From contig CALSLW010000004.1 of the NCBI GenBank assembly GCA_943787295.1, positions 1 through 64,000 on the forward strand: DNA of 64,000 bases, written 5' to 3'. The notes under the pieces were generated by a model. The model ran no database searches. It was not told the origin of the DNA and saw only the letters and a program-made list of their open reading frames with translations. Positions 39,011-48,186 of this stretch are shown piece after piece; positions within the stretch are counted from its first letter, which is position 1, and every line of letters begins with the position of its first letter. The position numbers and the translations under genes are program-made. Source of the DNA: an uncultured Flavobacteriaceae bacterium. Its GTDB lineage: Bacteria > Bacteroidota > Bacteroidia > Flavobacteriales > Flavobacteriaceae.

Positions 39011-40008
39011 AAAGAACTGTAAGCTTTCTGATCTTGCTTAGCCTTCTGCTTACTGGCTGTGAGAAAAAGCCCAATACGCTTGTGCAAACAAAAGAGAGAA
39101 AAATCTTACTCAACAACACCCCTTATCTAATTAAGGGTATTTGTTATCACCCCGTGCCTAAAGGGGAAACAAAGCGTAGTTTTAGCACCTTAGCACAGGA
39201 TCTTCAACTTTTGCAAGAAGCTGGAATCAATACCATTCGAGTATATAAACCCATTGACGACCTGGCCGTTTTAGATCAAATTCATGCCGCCGGTATTAAA
39301 CTGATTATGGGCTTTGGGTATAACCAAGAAGGTGTTTTTGATATGGCTTCAGGGACGATTCTCGACTACATTGAAACATACAAAAACCACCCTGTCATCC
39401 TTTTATGGGAACTAGGTAATGAATACAACTACCATCCAGAATGGTTTGATGGCGATATCAAAAAATGGTACACCGCATTAAACAACACGGCCAAAAAGAT
39501 CAAAGACCTCGATCAAAATCACCCAGTAGCAACAGCACACGGAGAAATTCCCACCGCAGAAGTACTTAAAAACAACCCTAACATTGATGTTTGGGGAGTC
39601 AATGTCTACCGCTGGGATCAACCTGGCAGTTTGATCACAGAATGGGAAGAAAGAAGCGAGCTGCCTCTCTATTTCTCTGAGGCTGGGGCAGATAGTTTTA
39701 TGGCTGCGCCAAAAGATGATTATCTCGCAGGCGAAAATCAACTTGCGCAAGCAGATGCTACTCAGGTGATTTTAGACCAAATCTTCGACCGACCAGATAT
39801 TGTCAATGGCGTTGCACTGTTTTCATTTACAGATGGTTGGTGGAAAGCTGGAAATCCAGCCCAACAAGATCAAGGAGGCTGGGCTCCTTTTAGTTCTGGC
39901 GTCCCTTATGACGGAGCTCCTAACGAAGAATATTGGGGAATCGTCGATATAGATCGTAATAAAAAAGAAGCCTTTTTTGTGCTGCAAAAAAAATACAAGG
40001 AATTATAA
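39007..40008 (+). CDS. Clan GH-A glycoside hydrolase (GH2/GH5-like) lipoprotein
   Basis: 333 residues with lipobox LLLTGC (Cys near 18) and a TIM barrel of clan GH-A. Motifs are YLIKGICYHPVPKG at the start of the barrel, LQEAGINTIRVYKP, acid/base Glu139 in WELGNEYNYHP and nucleophile Glu225 in YFSEAGADSF. It lacks the sugar-binding and immunoglobulin domains of true GH2 enzymes, so a stand-alone GH2-C/GH5-like or GH158-like member is possible; I cannot fix the family. In this operon it probably hydrolyses a beta-1,3- or beta-1,6-glucosidic bond. Confidence 0.72.
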   Translation: MKRTVSFLILLSLLLTGCEKKPNTLVQTKERKILLNNTPYLIKGICYHPVPKGETKRSFSTLAQDLQLLQEAGINTIRVYKPIDDLAVLDQIHAAGIKLIMGFGYNQEGVFDMASGTILDYIETYKNHPVILLWELGNEYNYHPEWFDGDIKKWYTALNNTAKKIKDLDQNHPVATAHGEIPTAEVLKNNPNIDVWGVNVYRWDQPGSLITEWEERSELPLYFSEAGADSFMAAPKDDYLAGENQLAQADATQVILDQIFDRPDIVNGVALFSFTDGWWKAGNPAQQDQGGWAPFSSGVPYDGAPNEEYWGIVDIDRNKKEAFFVLQKKYKEL

Positions 40009-40021
40009 TTTACCCTAAATC

Positions 40022-41497
40022 ATGATTAAACTTTTCACCTTAATAACGCTTTCACTTTTTAATTTTCAAACGGAAGATAAAAAGAATAAAGTGACTGTTT
40101 ATGAAACCTCTGAAGAGGGTCATCATCTTACTCAAATAGATGATTTTAAAAGTGACGCGACTCCTGCCCTAGTCGTTATCGATCAAAACCAAAAGAAGCA
40201 AACCATTACCGGTTTTGGAGGTGCGTTTACAGAAGCTAGTGCTTATTTACTCAATCAATTAGGAACAGAAAATCGCGAAAAAATCTTAAAGGCCTATTTC
40301 GCTAAAGAAGGTGCTAACTATTCGCTTACAAGAACGCATATGAACTCCTGTGACTTTTCTGTCAGTAACTATTCATATACCCCAGTCGCTGACGATGTGA
40401 ATCTCGAACACTTTTCCGTTCAAGAAGACAAGGATGATTTAATTCCTATGATCAAAGAAGCCATGGCGATCTCAGAAGACGGTTTTAAAATCTTTGCCTC
40501 CCCCTGGACTGCAGCACCATGGATGAAAGACAATAACAGTTGGGTAGGCGGAAAATTATTGCCAAAATACTATGACACCTGGGCCTTATTCTTTTCAAAG
40601 TATGTAGATGCTTACCGCGAAGAAGGGATTGACATTTGGGGCTTTACCGTAGAAAATGAACCCCATGGAAATGGCAATAACTGGGAAAGTATGATTTACA
40701 GTCCGCAAGAGATGACCACTTTCGTCAAAAATCACCTTAGCCCTAAATTGACAGCAGACGGAAAAGGAGAACTCGTCATTTTAGGCTATGATCAAAACAG
40801 AGAAGGCATTAAAGAATGGGTCGACGAAATGTACAAAGATGCCGAAACAGCCCAACACTATGACGGAACCGCGATCCACTGGTATGAAAGCACTTATGAA
40901 GTGTTTCCAGAAGCATTACAATATGCCCATAACAAAGCGCCTAATAAATACTTAATCCAAACCGAAGCTTGTGTAGATGACGAAATTCCTGTTTGGAAAA
41001 ATGATGCCTGGTACTGGACAAAAGAAGCGACAGACTGGGGCTATACTTGGCGAGAAGATGAAAAAAAATACCTCCACCCTAAATACGCTCCAGTAAATCG
41101 ATATGCCAGAGATATCATAGGATGTCTTAACAATTGGGTCGATGGATGGGTCGACTGGAATATGGTGCTCGATCGTCAAGGGGGACCTAACTGGAAAAAG
41201 AATTGGTGCATCGCTCCAGTAATTGTAGACCCAAATAAAGACGAGGTCTACTTTACCCCGCTCTACTATGTAATGTCTCACTTTAGCAAATTTATACGCC
41301 CTGGAGCTAAAGTATTAAAAATAAATAGTTCAGATAAAGCCCTTCAGATTACTGCGGCAGAAAACCCAGATCAATCCATCGCAGTAGTTGTTTTCAATGA
41401 AGGGAAAACAGAAAAAACATACGCTTTAAAACTCAATGCGATCAATAAAACTATTCGCATTGCACCACAAGCAATACAAACCGTAGTGATTAATTAA
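40022..41497 (+). CDS. GH30 glycosidase, probable beta-1,6-glucan debranching enzyme
   Basis: 491 residues. A short hydrophobic N-terminus (MIKLFTLITLSLFNFQ) looks like a signal peptide. The barrel carries the GH30 entry block TITGFGGAFTEASAYLLNQ, SLTRTHMNSCDFSVSNYSY, the acid/base Glu213 in FTVENEPHG and the nucleophile Glu315 in QTEACVDDE. A C-terminal beta-sandwich (IAVVVFNEGKTEKTYALKL) is typical of subfamily 1/3. In laminarin loci GH30 enzymes remove beta-1,6-linked glucose side chains. Likely periplasmic. The MFS gene follows after 10 bases. Confidence 0.9.
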   Translation: MIKLFTLITLSLFNFQTEDKKNKVTVYETSEEGHHLTQIDDFKSDATPALVVIDQNQKKQTITGFGGAFTEASAYLLNQLGTENREKILKAYFAKEGANYSLTRTHMNSCDFSVSNYSYTPVADDVNLEHFSVQEDKDDLIPMIKEAMAISEDGFKIFASPWTAAPWMKDNNSWVGGKLLPKYYDTWALFFSKYVDAYREEGIDIWGFTVENEPHGNGNNWESMIYSPQEMTTFVKNHLSPKLTADGKGELVILGYDQNREGIKEWVDEMYKDAETAQHYDGTAIHWYESTYEVFPEALQYAHNKAPNKYLIQTEACVDDEIPVWKNDAWYWTKEATDWGYTWREDEKKYLHPKYAPVNRYARDIIGCLNNWVDGWVDWNMVLDRQGGPNWKKNWCIAPVIVDPNKDEVYFTPLYYVMSHFSKFIRPGAKVLKINSSDKALQITAAENPDQSIAVVVFNEGKTEKTYALKLNAINKTIRIAPQAIQTVVIN

Positions 41498-41507
41498 AAC
41501 AACAATT

Positions 41508-42926
41508 ATGCCTAACCTTTCTTCTACTAAAGTCCCCATGACACAAAAAATAGCCTTTGGAGTGGGCATGCTTGCTAATCAAATGTTTCCAGCAGCGATA
41601 AGTATCTTCATTGTGGTACTGGTTCAAGATTTAGGATTTCCTGGATGGATGTGGGGAGTCGTCTCTCTTGCGCCACGAATTTTTGATTCCTTAACAGATC
41701 CTATCATGGGATTCATCTCTGATAATACCAAATCAAAATGGGGTAGAAGAAGACAATATGTTTTTATAGGTGCTATTACTATGGGAATCTCTTTTGTCAT
41801 TATGTGGCAACTTTTTAGAGATAGTTCTATTGATTATAACTTTGCCTACTTCCTGTTTTGGTCCATTGTTTTCTATTTAGGTTTAACCATTTTTAGTGTG
41901 CCTTATGTCGCCATGGGATATGAAATGAGTGATGATTTTCACGAACGCACAAGTATTATGGCGGTAGCACAATGGCTAGGACAATGGGCGTGGGTTATTG
42001 CTCCGTGGTTCTGGGTAATTATGTATGACACTACATGGTTCGAAACAGCAGATGTTGCTGTACGGGAATTAGCCATATGGGTAGGTTTAGGCTGTGCTAT
42101 ATGTGCTATGGTACCTGCTATATTTATCAAGAGTAAATCTACGCTAGAAGAAAATTATTCTCCTATGACATTAAAAAACATTGGGGGAAGCTTAGTAAAA
42201 ATCTGGGATAGCTTTGGCGAAGCCTTTACATCTGCCCCTTTTAGAAAGCTTTGTTTTGCTACCTTTTTGATTTTTAATGCTTTTAATACAGTTGCAGCTT
42301 TTACCTTTTTTATCATAGTGTATTATCTCTTTAATGGAGACGCTGGTGCAGCAGGAATATGGCCTACGCTCTTTGGAAGTGTTGGGGCTTTATGCACTAC
42401 CTTTTTAGTCATTCCTATTGTGGCAAAAATGTCTAAAGTAATGGGGAAAAAGAAAGCATTTATGGTTTCTCAATCGATCTCTATATTGGGCTATGTTATG
42501 CTTTGGTTCTTGTTTATCCCCGGAAAACCATATTTGTTTTTAATCGCCTTACCTTTCTTCTCTTTCGGAATTGGAAGTTTATTTACCATCATGATGTCCA
42601 TGACTGCAGATGTAATTGATTTAGACGAATTGAATTCTGGGAAACGCCGCGAGGGAGTTTTTGGAGCAATCTATTGGTGGATGGTCAAATTTGGCTTTGC
42701 CATCGCTGGTGGTTTAAGCGGAGCCATTTTTTCTATAATTGGTTTTGATGCCGCACTTGAAGTACAACCAGAATCGGCCATTACTGGTTTGCAATTATTC
42801 TTTTCTGGGCTGCCCATTTTAGGAACCTTAACCGCCATGTATATCATGCGCAATTATGATATTTCTGAAGAACGCGCAAACCAAATCACTGCACAATTAA
42901 AAATTAAAAGAGCAGAAAAAGCTTAA
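41508..42926 (+). CDS. MFS sugar transporter (GPH/MelB-like)
   Basis: 472 residues with about 12 hydrophobic segments. Motifs of the glycoside-pentoside-hexuronide group are visible: SLAPRIFDSLTDPIMGFISD, then TKSKWGRRRQYVFIGAI, and GRR-like loops in the second half (SGKRREGVFGAIYWWM). It moves glucose or short gluco-oligosaccharides across the inner membrane with a cation. A cytosolic phosphorylase in the same operon makes oligosaccharide import the more likely role. Confidence 0.9.
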   Translation: MPNLSSTKVPMTQKIAFGVGMLANQMFPAAISIFIVVLVQDLGFPGWMWGVVSLAPRIFDSLTDPIMGFISDNTKSKWGRRRQYVFIGAITMGISFVIMWQLFRDSSIDYNFAYFLFWSIVFYLGLTIFSVPYVAMGYEMSDDFHERTSIMAVAQWLGQWAWVIAPWFWVIMYDTTWFETADVAVRELAIWVGLGCAICAMVPAIFIKSKSTLEENYSPMTLKNIGGSLVKIWDSFGEAFTSAPFRKLCFATFLIFNAFNTVAAFTFFIIVYYLFNGDAGAAGIWPTLFGSVGALCTTFLVIPIVAKMSKVMGKKKAFMVSQSISILGYVMLWFLFIPGKPYLFLIALPFFSFGIGSLFTIMMSMTADVIDLDELNSGKRREGVFGAIYWWMVKFGFAIAGGLSGAIFSIIGFDAALEVQPESAITGLQLFFSGLPILGTLTAMYIMRNYDISEERANQITAQLKIKRAEKA

Positions 42927-42934
42927 TCATTTAG

Positions 42935-43696
42935 ATGAAAAGAGCTGTAATATTAGTTGGGCTTATAATAAGCCTTTTTAGCCTACAAGCGCAAGAAAGA
43001 AAATTGATTTGGGCAGACGAGTTTGATGGAACTGAATTAAATCTAAGCGACTGGTCGATTATAGAAGGAGATGGTTGTCCGCAGCTGTGTGGCTGGGGAA
43101 ATGACGAATTACAAATTTATACCGATAAAAATCACCGCCTAGAAAACGGGATGCTTTACATCAAAGCGGTAAAAGAAGGGGACCATTATACCTCAACGAG
43201 AATAAATACCAAAGGGAAGAAAAGCTTTCAATACGGTCGTTTTGAAGTACGTGCTAAACTAGCGATAGGAAAAGGGGTTTGGCCAGCATTCTGGCTATTA
43301 GGAACAAATATTGACCAAGTAGGATGGCCGCTTGCGGGTGAAATTGACGTAATCGAATATGTAGGACGTTCCCCCCAAGAGATCTTTACCTCTCTGCATA
43401 CAAAAGCTGGTCATGGGGACTATGCAAGTACAAAAACTACTAGGATAGAAGATATTGAAGAGGGCTTTCATACTTATGCAGCTGACTGGACCAAAGATCA
43501 AATCACCTTTTATGTCGATGGAAAAAAGGTCTATAGCTTTAACCCAGAAGATAAAAGCCAAGAAGTCTGGCCTTTTAATCAACCTTTTTATCTTTTACTC
43601 AATCTCGCCGTTGGCGGAAATTTTGGTGGGAAAGAGGTCGACCATTCGGTCTTTCCACAAGAATTTGTGATCGACTATATCAGGGTTTTTCAATAA
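42935..43696 (+). CDS. GH16 endo-beta-1,3-glucanase (laminarinase), exported
   Basis: 253 residues: an N-terminal signal (AVILVGLIISLFSLQAQ) without lipobox, then a single GH16 domain starting LIWADEFDGTELNLSDW. The catalytic motif is GEIDVIEYVG (Glu136, Asp138, Glu141). Other family blocks are GRFEVRAKLAIGKGVWPAFW and LLLNLAVGGNFGG. Unlike the first GH16 gene it has no PKD domain and no lipid anchor, so it is probably periplasmic. Last gene of the locus; its stop faces the symporter gene 4 bases away. Confidence 0.93.
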   Translation: MKRAVILVGLIISLFSLQAQERKLIWADEFDGTELNLSDWSIIEGDGCPQLCGWGNDELQIYTDKNHRLENGMLYIKAVKEGDHYTSTRINTKGKKSFQYGRFEVRAKLAIGKGVWPAFWLLGTNIDQVGWPLAGEIDVIEYVGRSPQEIFTSLHTKAGHGDYASTKTTRIEDIEEGFHTYAADWTKDQITFYVDGKKVYSFNPEDKSQEVWPFNQPFYLLLNLAVGGNFGGKEVDHSVFPQEFVIDYIRVFQ

Positions 43697-43700
43697 GGTA

Positions 43701-45482
43701 TCAATCAATAATTTTATTTGATAGACGCCAAAGTAAGTAGAAAGCAAGCAGGCTTAAACTCCCTAGTAAAAGTCCTTGCAACATTTTTCCATAGATAAAA
43801 TAACCTGTACTAAAAAGTGCGCCATAAATGGCAAAAGCACCGATAAACATGCATAAGATTCCTTGAGGGACATTCCACCCCTTGGAAGACGATTTTAAAT
43901 CTTCTGCTGACATTTCTGCACGAACTACAGCCCACCCAGGACCTCCAGGTTGAATCTTTTGCACAAAAGAAGTTAAGGTGCCCATATCTGAAGGGGAAGT
44001 GATTAAAGTAACGCCCACCCAGCAAAGCGTAGTAATCCCAACACTCAATAAAAATTGAAGATCGTTGGCGATAGGCGTAAAGCCTAAGGCGGCGTGAATC
44101 ACCTGGAAATAAATCGCTAAAACAAAAGAAACCACCATGGCAGTTAACTCACTGTAAGCATTAATTCTATACCAAAACCAACGCAGGATAAACAATAATC
44201 CAGTCCCCGCTCCTATTTGCAGCAGGATTTGAAAAGCTTGTAAGGCATTGCTCAAGACCAAGGCAAATAGGGCAGAAAAGACCATCAATAAAACAGTCGA
44301 TAGCCTTCCCACTGCCACCAGTCTTTTCTCTGAAGCATTAGGGTCGATAAAACGGTGATAAAAGTCATGCACCACATAAGAAGAGCCCCAATTTAAATGA
44401 GAAGAAATGGTCGACATAAATGCAGCGATTAAAGACGCAACAATTAACCCAATCGCTCCCGCTGGTAATAAGGTCATCATGGCGGGATAGGCTAAATCGT
44501 CTCGAATGATATTTGGGTCTATTGCTGGAAAAGCAGCTTGAATTGCATTGAGATCTGGAAAAATAATCAAGGAGGCCAAAGCGATCAAAATCCATGGCCA
44601 TGGACGTAACGCATAATGGGCTACATTAAATAAAAGCGTTGCCCAAATCGCGTGTTTCTCGTTTTTAGCAGACAGCATTCGCTGGGCGATATATCCCCCA
44701 CCTCCGGGCTCTGCTCCGGGATACCAAACACTCCACCACTGTACCGCTATGGGTAAAATAAAGAGCGTAATTAATAATTCGCGTTGGCTTAAATCTGGGA
44801 TAAAGTTTAGTTTCCCACTTACATTAGGGTGGGTTAACAATTGTTCTAAACTCCCTATTTGGGGTAAATCAATTAAATAGGCTGCCGCCCAAAAGGTTGC
44901 TCCCATGGCAAGAATAAACTGGAAAAAGTCGGTGACAATCACCCCTTTTAATCCCCCCATAGAACTGTAAATTACCGTAATCACAGAAGCGACTAAAACC
45001 GTTTCAACCGGAGAGAAACCTAGCATCACTCCGCCTATTTTAATGGCAGCAAGACAAACACTTGCCATGATCATGATATTAAAAAACACCCCTAAATACA
45101 AGGCGCGAAAACCCCTTAAAAAGGCGGCTTCTTTCCCGCTATAGCGCAATTCATAAAACTCTAAATCTGTAACCACCCCTGACTTTCGCCAAAGGCGCGC
45201 ATAAACAAAAACCGTTAACATCCCGGTCAATAAAAAGGCCCACCAAACCCAGTTGCCCGCAACCCCATTCGTGCGAACAATATCCGTAACAAGATTAGGG
45301 GTATCGGCAGAGAAAGTGGTGGCAACCATCGAGATTCCTAATAGCCACCAAGGCATATTACGACCCGATAAGAAAAAGTCTGTGGTGCTTCGACCAGCAG
45401 AGCGCGCTAGCCATAGACCTACTGCTAAGGTGAGACCAAAAAACAAAAGGATAATCCACCAGTCTAAAGAGGTTAGTTGCAT
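43701..45482 (-). CDS. Sodium:solute symporter (SSS/SGLT family)
   Basis: 593 residues with about 13-14 membrane spans, start LTSLDWWIILLFFGLTLAVG. Family markers are STTDFFLSGRNMPWWLLGIS, then MVATTFSADTPN, and the later conserved block LIASLIAAFMSTISSHLNWG with the Na+-site serines. Bacteroidota members next to glycan loci usually carry glucose or related sugars. It is convergent with the GH16 gene and divergent from the SDR, so its control is separate from the main locus. Substrate not readable from sequence. Confidence 0.88.
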   Translation of the reverse strand: MQLTSLDWWIILLFFGLTLAVGLWLARSAGRSTTDFFLSGRNMPWWLLGISMVATTFSADTPNLVTDIVRTNGVAGNWVWWAFLLTGMLTVFVYARLWRKSGVVTDLEFYELRYSGKEAAFLRGFRALYLGVFFNIMIMASVCLAAIKIGGVMLGFSPVETVLVASVITVIYSSMGGLKGVIVTDFFQFILAMGATFWAAAYLIDLPQIGSLEQLLTHPNVSGKLNFIPDLSQRELLITLFILPIAVQWWSVWYPGAEPGGGGYIAQRMLSAKNEKHAIWATLLFNVAHYALRPWPWILIALASLIIFPDLNAIQAAFPAIDPNIIRDDLAYPAMMTLLPAGAIGLIVASLIAAFMSTISSHLNWGSSYVVHDFYHRFIDPNASEKRLVAVGRLSTVLLMVFSALFALVLSNALQAFQILLQIGAGTGLLFILRWFWYRINAYSELTAMVVSFVLAIYFQVIHAALGFTPIANDLQFLLSVGITTLCWVGVTLITSPSDMGTLTSFVQKIQPGGPGWAVVRAEMSAEDLKSSSKGWNVPQGILCMFIGAFAIYGALFSTGYFIYGKMLQGLLLGSLSLLAFYLLWRLSNKIID

Positions 45483-45502
45483 AATTCGGTTGGTTTGAAA
45501 GA

Positions 45503-45531
45503 TTAAAGTACAATTTATTTATAAAACCAAA
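45503..45531 (-). promoter_or_regulatory. Putative promoter of the sodium symporter gene
   Basis: On the minus strand TTTG, a 17-base spacer and TACTTTAA approach the TTTG/TAnnTTTG pattern (last two bases differ), about 20 bases before the ATG. The rest of the 237-base gap up to the SDR holds nothing I recognise. Confidence 0.4.
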
Positions 45532-45719
45532 TCTTAAAAAATGATTTCAACTATACTATGCTTAGCTTCTCCTCCAAGCAATCTTTTTCAATGGGTTATT
45601 TACTTTAATGAGTATTCACCAAAAAATAATACTCCCCTCTTTACTCGCACGGTTTTTTGTCCTGTAAACATTTTTATCCCAAGGGATTTATTTATCTTTT
45701 CCCTTAGTAAAATTAGGGT

Positions 45720-46478
45720 ATGGAATTTAAAGACAAAGTAGTTTTGATCACCGGGGCTGCCTCTGGAATAGGAAAGGTAGCTGCAATTGCCTTTGCTGCT
45801 CAGGGAGCAAATGTGATTGTATCTGATTATAACGCCAAAGGCGGAAAATCTACCGTTGAGCGTATAGAAAAAGAAGGGGGTCAAGCCAGTTTTATCGCTT
45901 GTGATGTGGGTGATGCGAATCAAGTACAGCAGTTAATGGATCAGATTAAAAGTGACTTTGGCCACATAGATATCGCCATCAATAACGCCGGTATCCCAGG
46001 CGCCAGCGCCCGTACCCATGAATACCCCCTGGACGATTGGGACAAAGTAATGCGTGTCAATGCCTCTGGAGTGTTTTATGGAATGAGAGCACAATTGCCT
46101 ATTATGCTAAAACAAGGAGGCGGAGTAATCATCAATACAGCTTCTATCGCCGGATTAAAAGGTTTGCCTAATTCTCTTGCTTATACCGCGAGTAAACACG
46201 CTGTGGTAGGAATGACAAAGACTGCTGCAATGGAATACGGGAAGAAAAACATTCGCATCAATGCCCTTTGTCCGGTCTTTACCGTAACCCCTTTGTTTAA
46301 TCCAGAGGTCATCGAAAAAGTTGCTGCAGGGATTCCAGATAAATTAAAAGCAGGGATTCCGCTAAAACGATTTGCTAACGTTCAAGAACAAGTCGATGCA
46401 ATGCTTTGGCTAGCTTCAGATAAAGCAAGCTTCGTTACAGGTCTTGCCCTACCTATTGATGGTGGATTAACGGCCTAA
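45720..46478 (+). CDS. SDR-family NAD(P) oxidoreductase (glucose 1-dehydrogenase-like)
   Basis: 252 residues, classical SDR. Cofactor motif TGAASGIG, NNAG motif in AINNAGIPGA, catalytic serine in INTASIAGLKG and Tyr-x-x-x-Lys in AYTASKHAVVG, with the tail SFVTGLALPIDGG. Many close relatives are annotated glucose 1-dehydrogenase or 3-oxoacyl-ACP reductase, but substrate cannot be told from these motifs. Beside the laminarin locus and sugar symporter, oxidation of a glucose derivative is plausible but unproven. Confidence 0.85.
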   Translation: MEFKDKVVLITGAASGIGKVAAIAFAAQGANVIVSDYNAKGGKSTVERIEKEGGQASFIACDVGDANQVQQLMDQIKSDFGHIDIAINNAGIPGASARTHEYPLDDWDKVMRVNASGVFYGMRAQLPIMLKQGGGVIINTASIAGLKGLPNSLAYTASKHAVVGMTKTAAMEYGKKNIRINALCPVFTVTPLFNPEVIEKVAAGIPDKLKAGIPLKRFANVQEQVDAMLWLASDKASFVTGLALPIDGGLTA

Positions 46479-46483
46479 AACGA

Positions 46484-46936
46484 TCAAGGGTAATAAAGAA
46501 TTAAGCGGGTAGCATTCGCTAAATAAAGAGGATGTTTAGGGCTGCCGTTTTTATTTTGTCCAAAACAAAGGGGTTGTTCAACAAGCGTATCTAGTCATTG
46601 TGGTAATTGTCCGTGATTGCCCCAGGCAAAGACGACATCTTTACATAAATGCAGCATACTTTTAATATGCTGTTTGTTTTTCTCTTCTGCTATTAAATCA
46701 AACTTGAATAACTCTTTTGGGTAGGGAGTAATGTGAGCATAAAGATTTCCCACATAAAAACCGCCATAGCCTTCCTTTTCAGCGAAAGCCATTAAACGTT
46801 TAACGGTAGGATCGTTTTGAGTTGCATCTGCTGTTGAGGGATTGAGTAAAATGAACAAAACCAAAGGGCGCTTTTTATCCCATATCCGCCAGAGGCGAAA
46901 TCGTTTTCCCTTAATTCCCAATGCTCCTTGCTCCAT
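46484..46936 (-). pseudogene. DUF1643 protein interrupted by an in-frame TGA
   Basis: The open part (46595-46936, 113 residues) matches DUF1643: KGKRFRLWRIWDKKRPLVLF, LNPSTADATQNDPTVKRL, GGFYVGNLYAHITP and VVFAWGNHG. It stops at a TGA (46597-46595) after HGQLPQ. The same frame continues after the TGA for 36 codons with the family's normal ending (NGSPKHPLYLANATRL) to a TGA at 46484. A single base substitution therefore explains the truncation. Function of DUF1643 is not known. Confidence 0.85.
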
Positions 46937-46981
46937 AAAAATTGCGTATATTGTAGGTAATAACCATTAAACCAATTTAAT

Positions 46982-47767
46982 ATGAAAAATTTACTTCTAA
47001 GTATCTCCGTACTTTTTTGTGCCGTCTTATCCGCACAAAACCCAGCCCGAAAAATTGTGGAAACAACCTACCTCGACATTCATCCTACTAAGATTAAGCG
47101 TTTTGTTGAATTACATAAAATCATGTTTGATTTTACCATGGGAGAAGAACGCACCCTAGAGGACTCTTGGGTTTATCGACATTGGTACGGCTCTGGGGCA
47201 ACCATTGTATTAATGGATATATATCCTTCTGCAGAAGCGGCAGTAAGTGACGATTTTTCTGTGGTTATGCGCCGTAAAATGGAAACAATGTCTGAAGAAG
47301 AAAAAGAAGAAATGGGTGAAAATTTTCGTGAATGGTGGGCCTTCTTCGATGGCCACTGGGATGAAATGAGAGCCTATAATCCCGAGACAGATTTTGTTGG
47401 AAAAGCAGATGTTGACTGGGATATCCCATTTGTATTTGTCACTGGAAGTTATAATACAACAGGGAATATGCGCAAAATGGGAAAAGCCTATATGGACTGG
47501 CAAACGCGACCAAATGTGGAAGATGGTCTACAATTAGGTGGCGGAGTAACCTACCATTACAAAGGTGCAGGATCTGACATTGAACTTTTTGGAGGCTTTA
47601 AAAACATAGAGGACTTTGCAAAAACTGTGAGTACCCAAGGGACAGATAATCCAGAGGCTAGAAAAACTTTTTGGAGTATGGTCGACGGTGCACATGCCGA
47701 TCAAATATATGTACATGTGGGACATCTAGACAATGGTGTTTTTAATCTCGCAGGAAAAGACAATTAA
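46982..47767 (+). CDS. Secreted protein of unknown function, two ferredoxin-like halves possible
   Basis: 261 residues with a clear signal peptide (LLLSISVLFCAVLSAQ). The body is acidic with two similar sections: ETTYLDIHPTKIKRFVELHK followed by SGATIVLMDIYPS, and later YMDWQTRPNVEDGLQ with SDIELFGGFKNIEDFAKTV. Such spacing is reminiscent of dimeric alpha-beta barrel (NIPSNAP-like) repeats, but I do not recognise the family. A terminator follows 30 bases after the stop. Confidence 0.75.
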   Translation: MKNLLLSISVLFCAVLSAQNPARKIVETTYLDIHPTKIKRFVELHKIMFDFTMGEERTLEDSWVYRHWYGSGATIVLMDIYPSAEAAVSDDFSVVMRRKMETMSEEEKEEMGENFREWWAFFDGHWDEMRAYNPETDFVGKADVDWDIPFVFVTGSYNTTGNMRKMGKAYMDWQTRPNVEDGLQLGGGVTYHYKGAGSDIELFGGFKNIEDFAKTVSTQGTDNPEARKTFWSMVDGAHADQIYVHVGHLDNGVFNLAGKDN

Positions 47768-47796
47768 ATCTTTTTTATTGACCTAATCGTTTACTT

Positions 47797-47820
47797 AAAA
47801 CCCTCTTAAAGGGTTTTTTG
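47797..47820 (+). terminator. Rho-independent terminator
   Basis: AAAACCC, loop TCTTAAA, GGGTTTT and further T, 30 bases after the secreted-protein stop. Confidence 0.85.
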
Positions 47821-47945
47821 TTTTGCTTTTAAACCAACAAGTCTATCGTACTGCTTTGGTTGCGCTCAATCTTAACCTTGCCATAAGAAAAAATTAAACT
47901 CAAGAAATCATTTAATGGATTGATTTTCTTATATTTATGAATATT

Positions 47946-48052
47946 AATACAGGGGCTTTTTTATGTAATGAAGTTTTTTCATTCTAGATTAATGATGTTT
48001 TGAAGATGCCCGTATACGTTAAAGGATTTTAATACGTGGATGCCCCTGTATT
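47946..48052 (+). ncRNA. Structured element closed by a perfect 11-base stem; candidate small RNA
   Basis: AATACAGGGGC (47946-47956) and GCCCCTGTATT (48042-48052) pair perfectly and enclose 85 bases with a further imperfect ACGTTAAA/TTTTAATACGT stem (48015-48036). The closing arm runs into a T-run on the plus strand. TATATTTA at 47930-47937 is one base from the TAnnTTTG box and would start a transcript at about 47,945, the first base of the stem. The 419-base gap 47,768-48,186 has no convincing gene. It could instead be a repeat element; I know no matching family. Confidence 0.4.
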
Positions 48053-48186
48053 TTTTATTTCTTCAATTAGAAGTCGCAAGCCATACAATTACTCACTTTT
48101 ATTTCAGTTGTTTTTTGATAAGACTGTCTTTCACCTTATTTCAATCCCTGAAAACAGATTCTATTTATTGCAGTATTCCTCTTTTG

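Noticed and set aside
45541..45923. Short frames on both strands between the symporter and SDR genes
   Set aside because: Composition is irregular, they run into the SDR gene, and the stretch is better explained as the intergenic region between two divergent genes.
46595..46597. TGA in DUF1643 as a selenocysteine codon
   Set aside because: The family has no known selenocysteine there, no SECIS-like hairpin is evident after the TGA, and the next codons simply resume the family sequence.
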